Shown: piece by piece, positions 43,306 to 51,565 of the stretch
How positions within the stretch are numbered: the stretch's first letter is position 1
How the letters are laid out: every line of letters begins with the position of its first letter
NCBI RefSeq assembly: GCF_900172375.1
Contig: NZ_FWFS01000010.1
Coordinates: 124,001-188,000 of the forward strand
DNA: 64,000 nt
Direction: 5' to 3'
Origin: Aquimixticola soesokkakensis
GTDB lineage: Bacteria > Pseudomonadota > Alphaproteobacteria > Rhodobacterales > Rhodobacteraceae
Made by a program: the position numbers and the translations under genes
Notes under the pieces: model-generated
What the model was told of the DNA's origin: nothing
Databases searched by the model: none
What the model saw: only the letters and a program-made list of their open reading frames with translations

Positions 43306-43670
43306 CGGTCATCCTCGCGCATCTGGTCGAGATGTTTGAGCTGTTCGATCCGCTGGGCCAGCCCGTACCAGCCCAGCGCCAAAACCGGCGCCCAGACAAT
43401 CGCAGACAGCAGGCCCATGCGCAAAAAATACCAAACCGTGGGCAAGGGCGCGACTTGGAACGCCCCCAGAACCGGCTGTCCGGCGGCCAGATGCAGCACC
43501 ACAAAAATCAGCCCCGACACCAAAAGCAGGATCACTCCCGTGATCAGTGCCGTGTGGCGCAGAACGGCTTGCGAGCGGTTCGATCGGGGCATCAGCACCA
43601 GTGGCAGGACCGCGGCCAAAACCGCAAGCACCGCGATGGGCAGGACAATTTCCAACAGAACTGCGCTCAC
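43302..43670 (-). CDS. Small three-helix membrane protein, AAA operon
   Basis: A 122-residue integral membrane protein with three predicted helices (about 4-27, 42-63 and 82-105) and a charged C-terminal tail (RIEQLKHLDQMREDDR). It begins with GTG, overlapping the AAA ATPase stop (GTGA), and ends overlapping the 488-residue gene (ATGA). No family recognised. Its position directly behind the ATPase gene suggests a membrane subunit made in step with it. Confidence 0.78.
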   Translation of the reverse strand: MSAVLLEIVLPIAVLAVLAAVLPLVLMPRSNRSQAVLRHTALITGVILLLVSGLIFVVLHLAAGQPVLGAFQVAPLPTVWYFLRMGLLSAIVWAPVLALGWYGLAQRIEQLKHLDQMREDDR

Positions 43671-45589
43671 CCTTTGCCCTCCGCATAAATCCTGCGCGCC
43701 GCATCGCTGCGCTCGAGATCGCGCACCATTGCCTCAATGGCCGCCGTGTCGCTTTTGTCAGCGTAGCGCATTTCGCTGTCAGCGTAGCGGTTGATTTCCT
43801 GCACCACCATCTCGACGGTGATCGGCTGCACCAGTTCGCGGATCAGCCCGAGCTTTTCATCATAGCTGCGGTGCAAAAACTGTGCGGGGGCCTCCATCCA
43901 CGCGTCGGGCAGCTCGACATCCATCGCGCGCACCTTCACCGCATCGGTGATGTTTTTCACCGCCCGCCCCGTAAAGCGCGGGTCGCGCAACTGGATCGCC
44001 TTGAGGTAGCTGCCCAGTTTGGCAAGCGTGTCGAGCGGGCCGATGTCGGCCACGACCTGATCCCAAACCGCGCGCAAGCCGGCCTCTTTGGGAAGGGCAT
44101 GCGCCTCGTAGCTTTGGGCCACGGCGCGCTGGATTACCTGCGCCGCATTCAGATCGTGCTGGCCCAGTGGAATGTCGTGATTTTTGCCCAGCAGCAGCGC
44201 CAGAATGTCGATGTAATCCGCCCGGCTTTGCGGGCCATCCACCAAAAACCGCGCGCCCGCGCGCTGGCGCAGCGCATCATCGACATTTTCGGGAAAGTTG
44301 GAAAACATCCCGAAGGTGCAATTGCCGCGCACAACCGTGTTGGCACCGGCAAAGGCTTCCATGAAGACCGCTGTGACTTCCTGCTGGCCGGCGCTGGATT
44401 GGCGGTCGCCCCGCTTGCCGGCGATCTGGTCGATGTCGTCAATCGTGCCAAAGCCGATCACGCTCGGGTCGAGCACCGTGTTCACAAAAGCCCGCGCGTT
44501 CTGGCCCGACTTGCCCTGATAGCTGTCGATTTGATCCACCGAAAAGTTGCGATAGACAAAGGGATAGCCCGCGTTATCGCAATAGCCCGCCATCAAACCG
44601 GCCATCATCTGGATCAGGGTGGTCTTGCCGGTGCCCGGCGCGCCATCCCCCATGAAGGTGAAAATAAAGCCGCCAAGTTCGGCGAAAGGGTTCAATTTTT
44701 GCTCGAAGTCATAGGCCATCAGCATTTTTGCCAGCCGCATCGCCTGATGTTTTGCGATGTGGTTCCCGATGACCTCATCGGGCTTTTTGAACGCCATGGT
44801 CAGCGGTGTGCCGCGCCCCTTGCGCGCAGGGGTAAACCCGTCAATCGCCAGATCATCCGCAGCCACATGCAGGCGCAGATCGCGAAAGGCCGCGATGCGC
44901 GCAGCGCCCTGCCCGCGCGCCGCCACGCGCGTCATCAGCGCCTCGCAAAAGGCCAGAACCATGTCCGCCAAACGCCCCTCCGCGACACCGTCCAAAGTCT
45001 GGTCCAAAGCCCAAAGCGCGCCCTGCAACGCCAGCGGGGCATTGTCGACGAGCAGTTCGTCGATCTCTGGCACGGTGTCCAGCGCATCACGCGCCGAGGG
45101 GGCGAGCAGGAAAGCCGTCGCATTGGCAAAACTGTAAAGCACCGCCAATGCTTCGACGCTCAAAAGGTCGCTAAATTCGGATTTGCGCGTTGGCGGCACC
45201 CGTCCGGCAAGGTTTTCAGCCTTCAAAGCGTCAAGACCGGTGGCTTGCGCCACGCTGTCGCCCACGGCCATCGCAATGGCAAGGCTGCGGCGCAGTGCCT
45301 GCAACACGCCTGCGGCCTGCGGGCTGAGCAAGGCATCGCCGTCAAGCGCTTCGATCCGCGCGATGACATGCACCCCCTGCGCGCGCGCCGAGCGCTGCGT
45401 CACCAAGCCCGGCGTGGTCGCGCGAAAGCGCCGCGCGCCGGTGGTCACCCCGTCAGAGCGCGTGACGGGCGTAGCGGTTGAGCTGCCCGAACGCGGCGCG
45501 TGCTCGAAGCCTTCCAGCAGGTTCAAAGCGGTGGCGTAATGGGCGCGGATCACCTCTTCGCGCAGTTCCATGCGGTCGTTCACACTCAT
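43667..45589 (-). CDS. Classic AAA-type ATPase with large N-terminal helical domain
   Basis: A 640-residue protein. The first 280 residues are mostly helical with no recognised domain. The ATPase core follows: Walker A GAPGTGKT (316-323), Walker B with GTIDDID (about 381-387), a sensor-1 asparagine in GMFSNFPE (N431), and arginine-finger candidates in RQRAGARF (R443, R447). This is the layout of classic AAA proteins (Vps4, FtsH and proteasomal class) rather than MoxR or helicases. The C-terminal 190 residues are helical. It should form a ring that remodels a partner. Likely partners are the co-encoded coiled-coil and membrane proteins. ATG at 45587-45589, four bases after the previous stop. 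Confidence 0.88.
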   Translation of the reverse strand: MSVNDRMELREEVIRAHYATALNLLEGFEHAPRSGSSTATPVTRSDGVTTGARRFRATTPGLVTQRSARAQGVHVIARIEALDGDALLSPQAAGVLQALRRSLAIAMAVGDSVAQATGLDALKAENLAGRVPPTRKSEFSDLLSVEALAVLYSFANATAFLLAPSARDALDTVPEIDELLVDNAPLALQGALWALDQTLDGVAEGRLADMVLAFCEALMTRVAARGQGAARIAAFRDLRLHVAADDLAIDGFTPARKGRGTPLTMAFKKPDEVIGNHIAKHQAMRLAKMLMAYDFEQKLNPFAELGGFIFTFMGDGAPGTGKTTLIQMMAGLMAGYCDNAGYPFVYRNFSVDQIDSYQGKSGQNARAFVNTVLDPSVIGFGTIDDIDQIAGKRGDRQSSAGQQEVTAVFMEAFAGANTVVRGNCTFGMFSNFPENVDDALRQRAGARFLVDGPQSRADYIDILALLLGKNHDIPLGQHDLNAAQVIQRAVAQSYEAHALPKEAGLRAVWDQVVADIGPLDTLAKLGSYLKAIQLRDPRFTGRAVKNITDAVKVRAMDVELPDAWMEAPAQFLHRSYDEKLGLIRELVQPITVEMVVQEINRYADSEMRYADKSDTAAIEAMVRDLERSDAARRIYAEGKG

Positions 45590-45593
45590 CTTG

Positions 45594-46739
45594 TCACCTG
45601 TAACTCAAAACCTGCCCCTGCGGGCTGACGACGAATTTGCGCACATCGTGGAAACCCGGCGGGTCCAGATCGACAAGCGCCTGATAAGGGCGCTCGGGCA
45701 GGACCAAGGCACGGCTCATCAACGTGGCACCCGTTTCGGCCCCGCGCCCTGCAAAGGGGTCAAGGGCGAACACTTCGCGCTCGACGGAGCCAAACCACCC
45801 CTTGCGCTCTTCCTCGACGCGTTCAGAACGCAATTCCTCAAAGGTCAGCGCCAATGCCCAATCCTGCCCCTCCGGCGCCCGGGCCGCGTCAAGCACGCTC
45901 TGGATCGGGCCCGATTGCCGGGTGTAGGCCTGCGAATACATCGGTCCGAGGTGGATACGCTTGAGCCGCTTGGGATGCAGATCGTCGAAATCACGGTCAA
46001 AGCCGCGCGCGATGGTCAGCAATTTCAACCCGCCCAAAGCCTGTGCCATCAAATGCCGTTGCACCTCCGGCCAGCGCGTATCATCCGCGGCCAGGGCCAC
46101 CCGCCCCGTGTCTTCCAGTTCCAGCAGATACACCACCGGCAGGTTGATCTGGCTGTCGTAGACCGCCCAATGCACCAGATAACTGCGCCGCGCGGCCTTG
46201 GGGTCCTCGCCCGTGGTCTCAAGCCAGATCGCCAGCGGATCGTTCTGCACGCCAAACAACCCACCGCTCTGGAGCGCCTCATAGTAGAGCCGTTGCGAGA
46301 GCGCGAATTGCAGCTTTGTCGGCAGACTGAGATTGCCAATGATCTCGCGCAGCATCCGATCCTTGAGCGTGGCAACATCCGGCATCCCTGCCAGATGCTT
46401 GCCCGCCTGCGAGGCGTCGGAGGCCATCTGCATGATCTCGCGATGGACCGGAAAGCCGCTTTCGTGGTTGTCAAAGGCCAGCGAGCCGAAAAACACCCCC
46501 GTGTCGCGCCCCGTCAGCAGGTATTTCAACCCCAAAGCATCAAAGGTTTTCGCCACCGCGCGCACATAGGTCGATACGACCGTTTCCTCCGGAGTTGACA
46601 GCAGCGCTTCTTGCGCCAGAACCTGCGTCACCCGCGCCAGATGGTCGGTGATCGCGGCGAATTTGGCAAAATAGCGCCGCGCCGCGAACCCGTCGGAAAG
46701 ATCCACATGGTCGCGCGTCAGATCGGACACCTCAAGCAC
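45594..46739 (-). CDS. Soluble protein of unknown function, AAA operon
   Basis: An approximately 381-residue protein with no signal peptide or membrane helix; helical first half, then alpha-beta. I recognise no motif. Notable segments are LKYLLTGRDTGVFFGSLAFDNHESGFPVHREIMQM in pieces and a VYLLELEDTGRVAL beta region. The start is uncertain: GTG at 46737-46739 has GGAAAG ten bases upstream and is preferred, while TTG at 46757 would lengthen it by six residues. It overlaps the end of the upstream 68-residue membrane protein gene and ends four bases before the AAA ATPase. Confidence 0.72.
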   Translation of the reverse strand: MLEVSDLTRDHVDLSDGFAARRYFAKFAAITDHLARVTQVLAQEALLSTPEETVVSTYVRAVAKTFDALGLKYLLTGRDTGVFFGSLAFDNHESGFPVHREIMQMASDASQAGKHLAGMPDVATLKDRMLREIIGNLSLPTKLQFALSQRLYYEALQSGGLFGVQNDPLAIWLETTGEDPKAARRSYLVHWAVYDSQINLPVVYLLELEDTGRVALAADDTRWPEVQRHLMAQALGGLKLLTIARGFDRDFDDLHPKRLKRIHLGPMYSQAYTRQSGPIQSVLDAARAPEGQDWALALTFEELRSERVEEERKGWFGSVEREVFALDPFAGRGAETGATLMSRALVLPERPYQALVDLDPPGFHDVRKFVVSPQGQVLSYR

Positions 46740-46938
46740 GGTCGCGGTACTTTCCAAGCTTGAGCCAACGCATCCCCTGCATCACCGACAGGCCCACGAT
46801 CACCCCTAGCACAAGGCTGGACAGCCCCCCCAAGGGGACGCCAAGGGCGATGCTGGCCACCGCCAACACAGCGGCAAAAACACTGACCACCAGCGCCAGC
46901 ACGACCCAGCGCACCAACAGGGGGGCGCGGGCGATCAT
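46732..46938 (-). CDS. Small two-helix membrane protein, AAA operon
   Basis: A 68-residue protein of two hydrophobic helices (about 8-30 and 36-56) with a basic C-terminus (RWLKLGKYRDRA). The ATG overlaps the stop of the coiled-coil gene (ATGA). Its stop lies inside the start region of the next gene. No family recognised. It could anchor the coiled-coil protein at the membrane. Confidence 0.75.
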   Translation of the reverse strand: MIARAPLLVRWVVLALVVSVFAAVLAVASIALGVPLGGLSSLVLGVIVGLSVMQGMRWLKLGKYRDRA

Positions 46939-48017
46939 TCCGCTTGCCCGTAGAGGTTCTTGTCGTGTTTCTCGACGATTTTCTCAAAACGTCGTGCAAA
47001 GCGTTCGTCTGCTTTTGCCTTTTGTTCCAGAACCTTGCGCGCGAACACCATGTGGTCGCCGTGGGCTTCGAGCATATCGGCCATCTTGCTGTTGGTTGCC
47101 GATCCAATCGCCGCCATCGCCGTCTGCGCCTCCTGGTCGGTTTTCACGCCGATTTCATTGATCCGGTGCGCAACATCCTGTTGTTGCGCCGTTTTGAGCG
47201 ATTTGGTCAGCGCGTCATAAAGCACCACACGCTGTTTTGTGTCCGTGGACAGCTTGTTGATCAACACCATCTGGGTCGCGGCCTGATTTTGCAGACTGTC
47301 GACCCAGGTTTTGCCCTTTTCGATATAGCGTTCCAAGGTCTGGCTTTTGGCAAGCATCACCTGCTCGGCCTGCACTTTTTCGTTGTAGCTGCTGTTAAGC
47401 GCCGCCAGTTCTGTTTCCAGTTTGGTCCGCTTGGCGGCGTCCTGTTCCACCGAAATCTTGTTCTCAAGGGCGATGATCTTGGGATCAAGCGCCAGAATTT
47501 CACCGCGCAGCCCCTCAAGGGTCGCAACAGTGGCCTCCCGCGCATCCAACGTCTCGACAAGGTTTGCCTCGACCTTCGCGCGCTCGTCCTCAAGCACATC
47601 GAGCTGGCTTTGCAGCAATGCCACGATCGTGTCGGATTTTGCGATCAAATCCTGCAATTTATCGTCGATGGAGGCGGTCCGCAGCCGCTCTTGTCGCATG
47701 GCTTCGGATTTGCCGCGCGCAAAGACCCCGACGAATTTCTCAAAGCCGGTTTTCGTGCGCATCTCGTCGAAATCTTTGGAAAACCCGGCCGTCACATCGT
47801 CCAGCCCCATGATCAGCTCGGCGATATTGGCGTTCATCGCCTCCGTGTGGGCGTGCACGTCATCCAGCGTTGCGGTTTCAATATCAACGCCCGTCACATC
47901 CCCCGCTTCTGCCTTGGAGCGCGCGCGTTCGATGCCGCTGGTCACTTCACTGATTTTGGATTGGGTGCGAAAAATCTCCGCTTCGCTCTCGCGGATCTGC
48001 GCATCGAAATCGGCCAT
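46935..48017 (-). CDS. Long coiled-coil protein (PspA/TelA-like), first gene of the AAA operon
   Basis: A 360-residue, almost fully helical, charged protein. Residues about 100-290 are continuous coiled coil (SIDDKLQDLIAKSDTIVALL, TLEGLRGEILALDPKIIALE). Before it sits a GFEKFVGVFARGKSEA segment, like the entry to the TelA core. A C-terminal block (TWVDSLQNQAATQMVLINKL, NEIGVKTDQEAQTA) has the rhythm of the TelA/toxic-anion-resistance C-terminal half. There is no signal peptide or membrane helix. TelA and PspA/ESCRT-III-like proteins both work at membranes; assignment to either is by eye and weak. ATG at 48015-48017 with GGAG upstream. It heads the operon and is divergent from deoD. Confidence 0.7.
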   Translation of the reverse strand: MADFDAQIRESEAEIFRTQSKISEVTSGIERARSKAEAGDVTGVDIETATLDDVHAHTEAMNANIAELIMGLDDVTAGFSKDFDEMRTKTGFEKFVGVFARGKSEAMRQERLRTASIDDKLQDLIAKSDTIVALLQSQLDVLEDERAKVEANLVETLDAREATVATLEGLRGEILALDPKIIALENKISVEQDAAKRTKLETELAALNSSYNEKVQAEQVMLAKSQTLERYIEKGKTWVDSLQNQAATQMVLINKLSTDTKQRVVLYDALTKSLKTAQQQDVAHRINEIGVKTDQEAQTAMAAIGSATNSKMADMLEAHGDHMVFARKVLEQKAKADERFARRFEKIVEKHDKNLYGQAE

Positions 48018-48291
48018 TTCACTCTCCGAATGTTAATACTTTTTACTTATCTGGGGGCGGGCTACCCCCTTGAAAAGAGGCACCATCACGAAATTCACGC
48101 CCAGCTTGCGCTTTACCCATTCAGACTACCACCCCGCGACCATCCTGCCCAGACGGCCCGTGGTCCGAACAGGCAAAGCGGCGTGCGCGGGGGAAAATGT
48201 GCCCCTTACCCCACGCTTGCGCGGCTCGGGGGTTGCGCCCGTGCGCCTGCGCTGCCCTAATGCGCGCGAACTCAAATGCCGGAGATCCCGC

Positions 48292-48996
48292 ATGACCCCC
48301 CATATTTCCGCAAAAATCGGCGATATTGCCGAAACCGTCCTGATGCCGGGCGATCCCTACCGCGCCAAATGGGCCGCTGAGACGTTTCTCGACAAACCCA
48401 AGCTGGTGAACGAAGTGCGCGGCATGTTCGGCTTTACCGGCGACTATAAAGGCAACCGCGTCACGATCCACGGATCGGGCATGGGGATGCCCTCCCTGTC
48501 GATCTATGCCAATGAATTGATCGCGACCTATGGCGCAAAAACGCTGATCCGCATCGGCTCGTGCGGCGCGATGCAGACCTCGGTGAACCTGCGCGACGTG
48601 ATTATCGCCATGACCGCCACCACGCTTTCGACCCCCTCACGCGGCATCATGCGCGAGCTGAATTTCGCCCCCTGCGCGGACTACAGCCTGTTGGAAGCCG
48701 CCGTGGCCTCCGCCCGCGCCAAGGGCACGCCGACCCATGTCGGCGGCATCTATTCCTCGGACGTCTTTTACGACGAACGCCCCGATTTGACGGAACAAAT
48801 GACACGCCACGGCATTCTTGGCGTGGAAATGGAGGCGGCGGAACTCTACACGCTCGCGGCGCGACACGGCTGTCGCGCGCTGGCAGTTCTGACCGTTTCC
48901 GATCACCTACTGACCGGCGACGCCCTGCCCAGCGAAGATCGCGAACGCAGCTTTGGCGACATGGTCGAAATCGCACTGGAGGCAGCCTTCGCATGA
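48292..48996 (+). CDS. deoD: Purine-nucleoside phosphorylase DeoD type
   Basis: A 234-residue hexameric-type PNP that cleaves purine nucleosides with phosphate in salvage. Blocks are [43 protein letters not shown], and the nucleoside-binding [15 protein letters not shown] followed by the catalytic-aspartate region TVSDHLLTG. The ATG at 48292 has GGAG eight bases upstream; the long upstream open frame is not coding. Its stop overlaps the start of an aldo/keto reductase gene by four bases. Confidence 0.94.
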   Translation: MTPHISAKIGDIAETVLMPGDPYRAKWAAETFLDKPKLVNEVRGMFGFTGDYKGNRVTIHGSGMGMPSLSIYANELIATYGAKTLIRIGSCGAMQTSVNLRDVIIAMTATTLSTPSRGIMRELNFAPCADYSLLEAAVASARAKGTPTHVGGIYSSDVFYDERPDLTEQMTRHGILGVEMEAAELYTLAARHGCRALAVLTVSDHLLTGDALPSEDRERSFGDMVEIALEAAFA

Positions 48997-50000
48997 CCCT
49001 ATCAAACCCAAATATGCCCCAACGCCAGCTTGGAACAGACGGCCCGATGGTCGGTGCCATCGGCTTTGGCGCCATGAGCTTTGCCGGTTTCTTCGGCGCC
49101 GCGGACGACGAGGTGTCGCTCACGACCCTGCAGGCGGCGGTCGAGGCCGGCATCGATTTCTGGGACACGGCCAATATCTACGGCATGGGCCGCTCGGAAA
49201 GCATCATCGGGCGCTATTTTCGTGAAGTGGGCGATCCCGGCATCACCCTGGCCACCAAGGCCTCGATCATCCCCGGACCGCCGCGCAAATTTTCCAACGA
49301 CGCCGACCACCTGCGCTCGGAACTGGAAAGCTCGCTGACCAAGCTGAACCGCTCGAAGGTCGAGCTGTTCTACGCGCACCGCCGCGACCAGAGTATCGAA
49401 ATCGAAACGCTGGCCGAAACCATGGCGGGTTTCATCCAAGAGGGTCTGATCGACGGCTATGGCCTGTCCGAGGTCGCGCCCTCGACCATCCGCCGGGCGC
49501 ATGCGGTCGCGCCCGTGCGCGCCGTGCAGAACGAATATTCGCTGTGGACACGTCTTCCGGAACTCGGGATCTTGCAGACCTGCGACGAATTGGGCGTAGC
49601 CTTTGTGCCGTTTTCACCGCTCGCGCGCGGTGCGCTGGGCTCGGTCGTTTTGGACCCCGCCACGTTCTCACCCAAGGATTTTCGCAGCACGAACCCGCGC
49701 TTTACCGGCGTGAATTGGGGCTACAACCTGGAGCGGATCAAGGCCTTTCACGCCTACGCGGAATCCCGCGGGACGACGACCACGGCGCTGGCCTTGGCCT
49801 GGGTACTTAATACCGGCGACAACCTGATCCCGATCCCCGGCACGCGGACACCAGAACATCTGAACGAATGGCTGCCCGCCCTGTCGATGGAATTTAGCGA
49901 AGATGATTTCGACGCCATCGAAGAAATCCTGCCCGTAGGCTGGGCTTACGGCGACCGGTACAACGACTCGCAATCCATCGGGCCGGAGCGGTACTGCTAG
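48993..50000 (+). CDS. Aldo/keto reductase
   Basis: A 335-residue NADPH-dependent aldo/keto reductase with a TIM barrel. The catalytic tetrad is in place: Asp and Tyr in FWDTANIYG, Lys in LATKAS, His in LFYAHRRD. The C-terminal cofactor-binding block reads [12 protein letters not shown]. It is similar in plan to YajO/PhdYeast-type general reductases, and its substrate is unknown. Coupled to deoD by an ATGA overlap, which might link it to aldehydes or sugars released in nucleoside catabolism, but this is only context. Confidence 0.9.
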   Translation: MTLSNPNMPQRQLGTDGPMVGAIGFGAMSFAGFFGAADDEVSLTTLQAAVEAGIDFWDTANIYGMGRSESIIGRYFREVGDPGITLATKASIIPGPPRKFSNDADHLRSELESSLTKLNRSKVELFYAHRRDQSIEIETLAETMAGFIQEGLIDGYGLSEVAPSTIRRAHAVAPVRAVQNEYSLWTRLPELGILQTCDELGVAFVPFSPLARGALGSVVLDPATFSPKDFRSTNPRFTGVNWGYNLERIKAFHAYAESRGTTTTALALAWVLNTGDNLIPIPGTRTPEHLNEWLPALSMEFSEDDFDAIEEILPVGWAYGDRYNDSQSIGPERYC

Positions 50001-50001
50001 G

Positions 50002-50238
50002 TCATTTTGGCTTTGTGGCCGTGAGCGCACAGAAGGTCGGCATTTCTGCCGGCCTTTCCTTTTTGCCATGCAGGGTCGGCCCCGTGTCGGACTGGGCGCC
50101 GCAAGCCGCGCAGCGCCAGTGCAAACTGTCGCCCTCGCGCCCGACCTGCCGCCAGCGACAATCGCGCGAACGGCCCGTGCGCAACACATACATCGCGACA
50201 AACACAACGATGACCAGAACCAGAGCAATCAGGGGCAT
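50002..50238 (-). CDS. Small membrane-anchored CxxC protein
   Basis: A 78-residue protein with one N-terminal transmembrane helix (PLIALVLVIVVFVAMYVL) and a C-terminal soluble part with WRCAACGAQSDT, a CxxC motif that could bind metal together with Cys27 or Cys69. The ATG is preceded by AAGGAGG, a near-perfect ribosome site, so it is very likely real. It converges on the aldo/keto reductase gene, whose stop is one base away. No function is known. Confidence 0.78.
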   Translation of the reverse strand: MPLIALVLVIVVFVAMYVLRTGRSRDCRWRQVGREGDSLHWRCAACGAQSDTGPTLHGKKERPAEMPTFCALTATKPK

Positions 50239-50261
50239 GGCGGCCTCCTTTGGGAAAATGC

Positions 50262-50291
50262 CAAAGCCCCGACACGCCGTGCGGGGCTTTG
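50262..50291 (-). terminator. Hairpin between two small leftward genes
   Basis: CAAAGCCCCG and CGGGGCTTTG form a perfect 10-bp stem with a 10-base loop. On the minus strand the stem is followed by GCATTTT. It probably ends the transcript of the upstream 65-residue gene; it may also act as a 5'-leader hairpin of the downstream gene. Confidence 0.6.
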
Positions 50292-50354
50292 ATCGTCTTA
50301 TCAGGACTTTGTCCGATTTAGACTGAAGTCAAGCTGTGTCGGACATCGCGGCGA

Positions 50355-50552
50355 TCACGCCTCGTAATAGGCATACATGTCCTCCAGCGCGCCGAGGGGG
50401 CGCGCGGCGGGTTTGGTGCCGCTGTTGGCAGCAGCTGCCGAGATGTCAGGGGAATAATAGTCGAGCCAGGCCGCCCCATGGGGCGATGCGCGGTCCCCGG
50501 CGGTGGCGGGCGTGGCCAAAGGGGTGACCTTTGTGGTGGCTGTTGCGGTCAT
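50355..50552 (-). CDS. Small hypothetical protein (65 residues)
   Basis: A 65-residue protein rich in Ala and Thr with a conserved-looking aromatic end, LGALEDMYAYYEA. A GAGGA ribosome site lies eight bases before the ATG and a hairpin terminator follows, so it is probably a real monocistronic gene. No signal peptide, membrane helix or known family is visible. Confidence 0.6.
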   Translation of the reverse strand: MTATATTKVTPLATPATAGDRASPHGAAWLDYYSPDISAAAANSGTKPAARPLGALEDMYAYYEA

Positions 50553-50676
50553 TGCGAAATCCTCGCGCTGTCAGCCCTCCCATGGGGCACGACATAGTCC
50601 GCGCGCCTCAAAGGGTCATCCCCCGATGGTGCAGCCCCGCCATGCGCCCAGCGCAACGTTGAGGCGCCCCCTTCTA

Positions 50677-50700
50677 GCACCCGTTCTGGCACCCGTTCTG
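50677..50700. repeat. Tandem 12-bp repeat downstream of sdhB
   Basis: GCACCCGTTCTG occurs twice without a gap (50677-50688 and 50689-50700), just beyond the sdhB terminator. Confidence 0.85.
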
Positions 50701-50711
50701 GCGCAATGCAA

Positions 50712-50744
50712 AACGGCCCCGCGCAGCGACTGCGCAGGGCCGTT
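50712..50744 (-). terminator. Terminator of the sdh operon
   Basis: AACGGCCC-c-GCGCAG and CTGCGC-a-GGGCCGTT pair in a 14-bp stem with one internal mismatch and a CGA loop. On the minus strand it ends in TTTTGC. It starts 23 bases past the sdhB stop. Confidence 0.8.
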
Positions 50745-50767
50745 CCCAAAGATCGGGACCGTCGGCG

Positions 50768-51547
50768 TCAGACCGCGCGTTCGACCATCATGTGTTTGAT
50801 GTTTGCAATCGCCTTGGCGGGGTTGAGCCCCTTGGGACAGGTTTTTGCGCAGTTCATGATCGTGTGGCAGCGGTACAGTTTGAAAGGGTCTTCAAGGTTG
50901 TCCAGACGCTCGCCCGTGGCCTCGTCCCGGCTGTCGATGATCCAGCGATACGCATGAAGCAGCGCAGCCGGTCCAAGGTATTTGTCGCCGTTCCACCAGT
51001 AGGACGGGCAGGAGGTCGAACAGCAGGCGCACATCACGCATTCATAGAGCCCGTCAAGCTTCTTGCGATCCTCGATGGATTGCAGCCACTCTTTTGCGGG
51101 GCGGTTGGTCTTGGTTTCCAGCCACGGCATGGTCGAGGCATGCTGGGCATAGAAATGCGTGAGATCGGGGATCAGATCCTTGACCACCGCCATGTGGGGC
51201 AGCGGGTAGATTTTCACATCGCCCTTGATCTCGTCCATGCCGTAGATACAGGCCAGCGTGTTGATCCCGTCGATGTTCATCGCGCAAGATCCACAGATGC
51301 CTTCACGGCAGGAACGGCGGAAGGTCAGCGTGGGATCAATTTCGTTTTTGATCTTGATCAGCGCGTCGAGCACCATCGGACCGCATTTGTCCATGTCGAT
51401 GAAATAGGTGTCCACCGACGGGTTTTTGCCGTCATCAGGGTTCCAGCGGTAAATCTGGAATTTACGCACATTCGTCGCACCCTCCGGCTTGGGCCATGTC
51501 TTGCCGGTGGTGATCTTGGAGTTCTTGGGGAGGGCGAATTCCACCAT
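50768..51547 (-). CDS. sdhB: Succinate dehydrogenase iron-sulfur subunit
   Basis: A 259-residue SdhB of complex II. The [2Fe-2S] ligands lie in [16 protein letters not shown] with a later cysteine in NTLAC. The [4Fe-4S] and [3Fe-4S] ligands lie in [16 protein letters not shown] and [17 protein letters not shown]. It passes electrons from the SdhA flavin to the quinone site formed with SdhCD. It is the last gene of the operon, separated from sdhA by a methyltransferase gene, and followed by a terminator. Confidence 0.97.
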   Translation of the reverse strand: MVEFALPKNSKITTGKTWPKPEGATNVRKFQIYRWNPDDGKNPSVDTYFIDMDKCGPMVLDALIKIKNEIDPTLTFRRSCREGICGSCAMNIDGINTLACIYGMDEIKGDVKIYPLPHMAVVKDLIPDLTHFYAQHASTMPWLETKTNRPAKEWLQSIEDRKKLDGLYECVMCACCSTSCPSYWWNGDKYLGPAALLHAYRWIIDSRDEATGERLDNLEDPFKLYRCHTIMNCAKTCPKGLNPAKAIANIKHMMVERAV

Positions 51548-51565
51548 GTCTCTCTCCTATCGTTG

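Noticed and set aside
43547-45481. A 644-codon plus-strand frame opposite the AAA ATPase
   Set aside because: The minus-strand frame contains complete Walker A, Walker B and arginine-finger motifs; the plus frame contains none.
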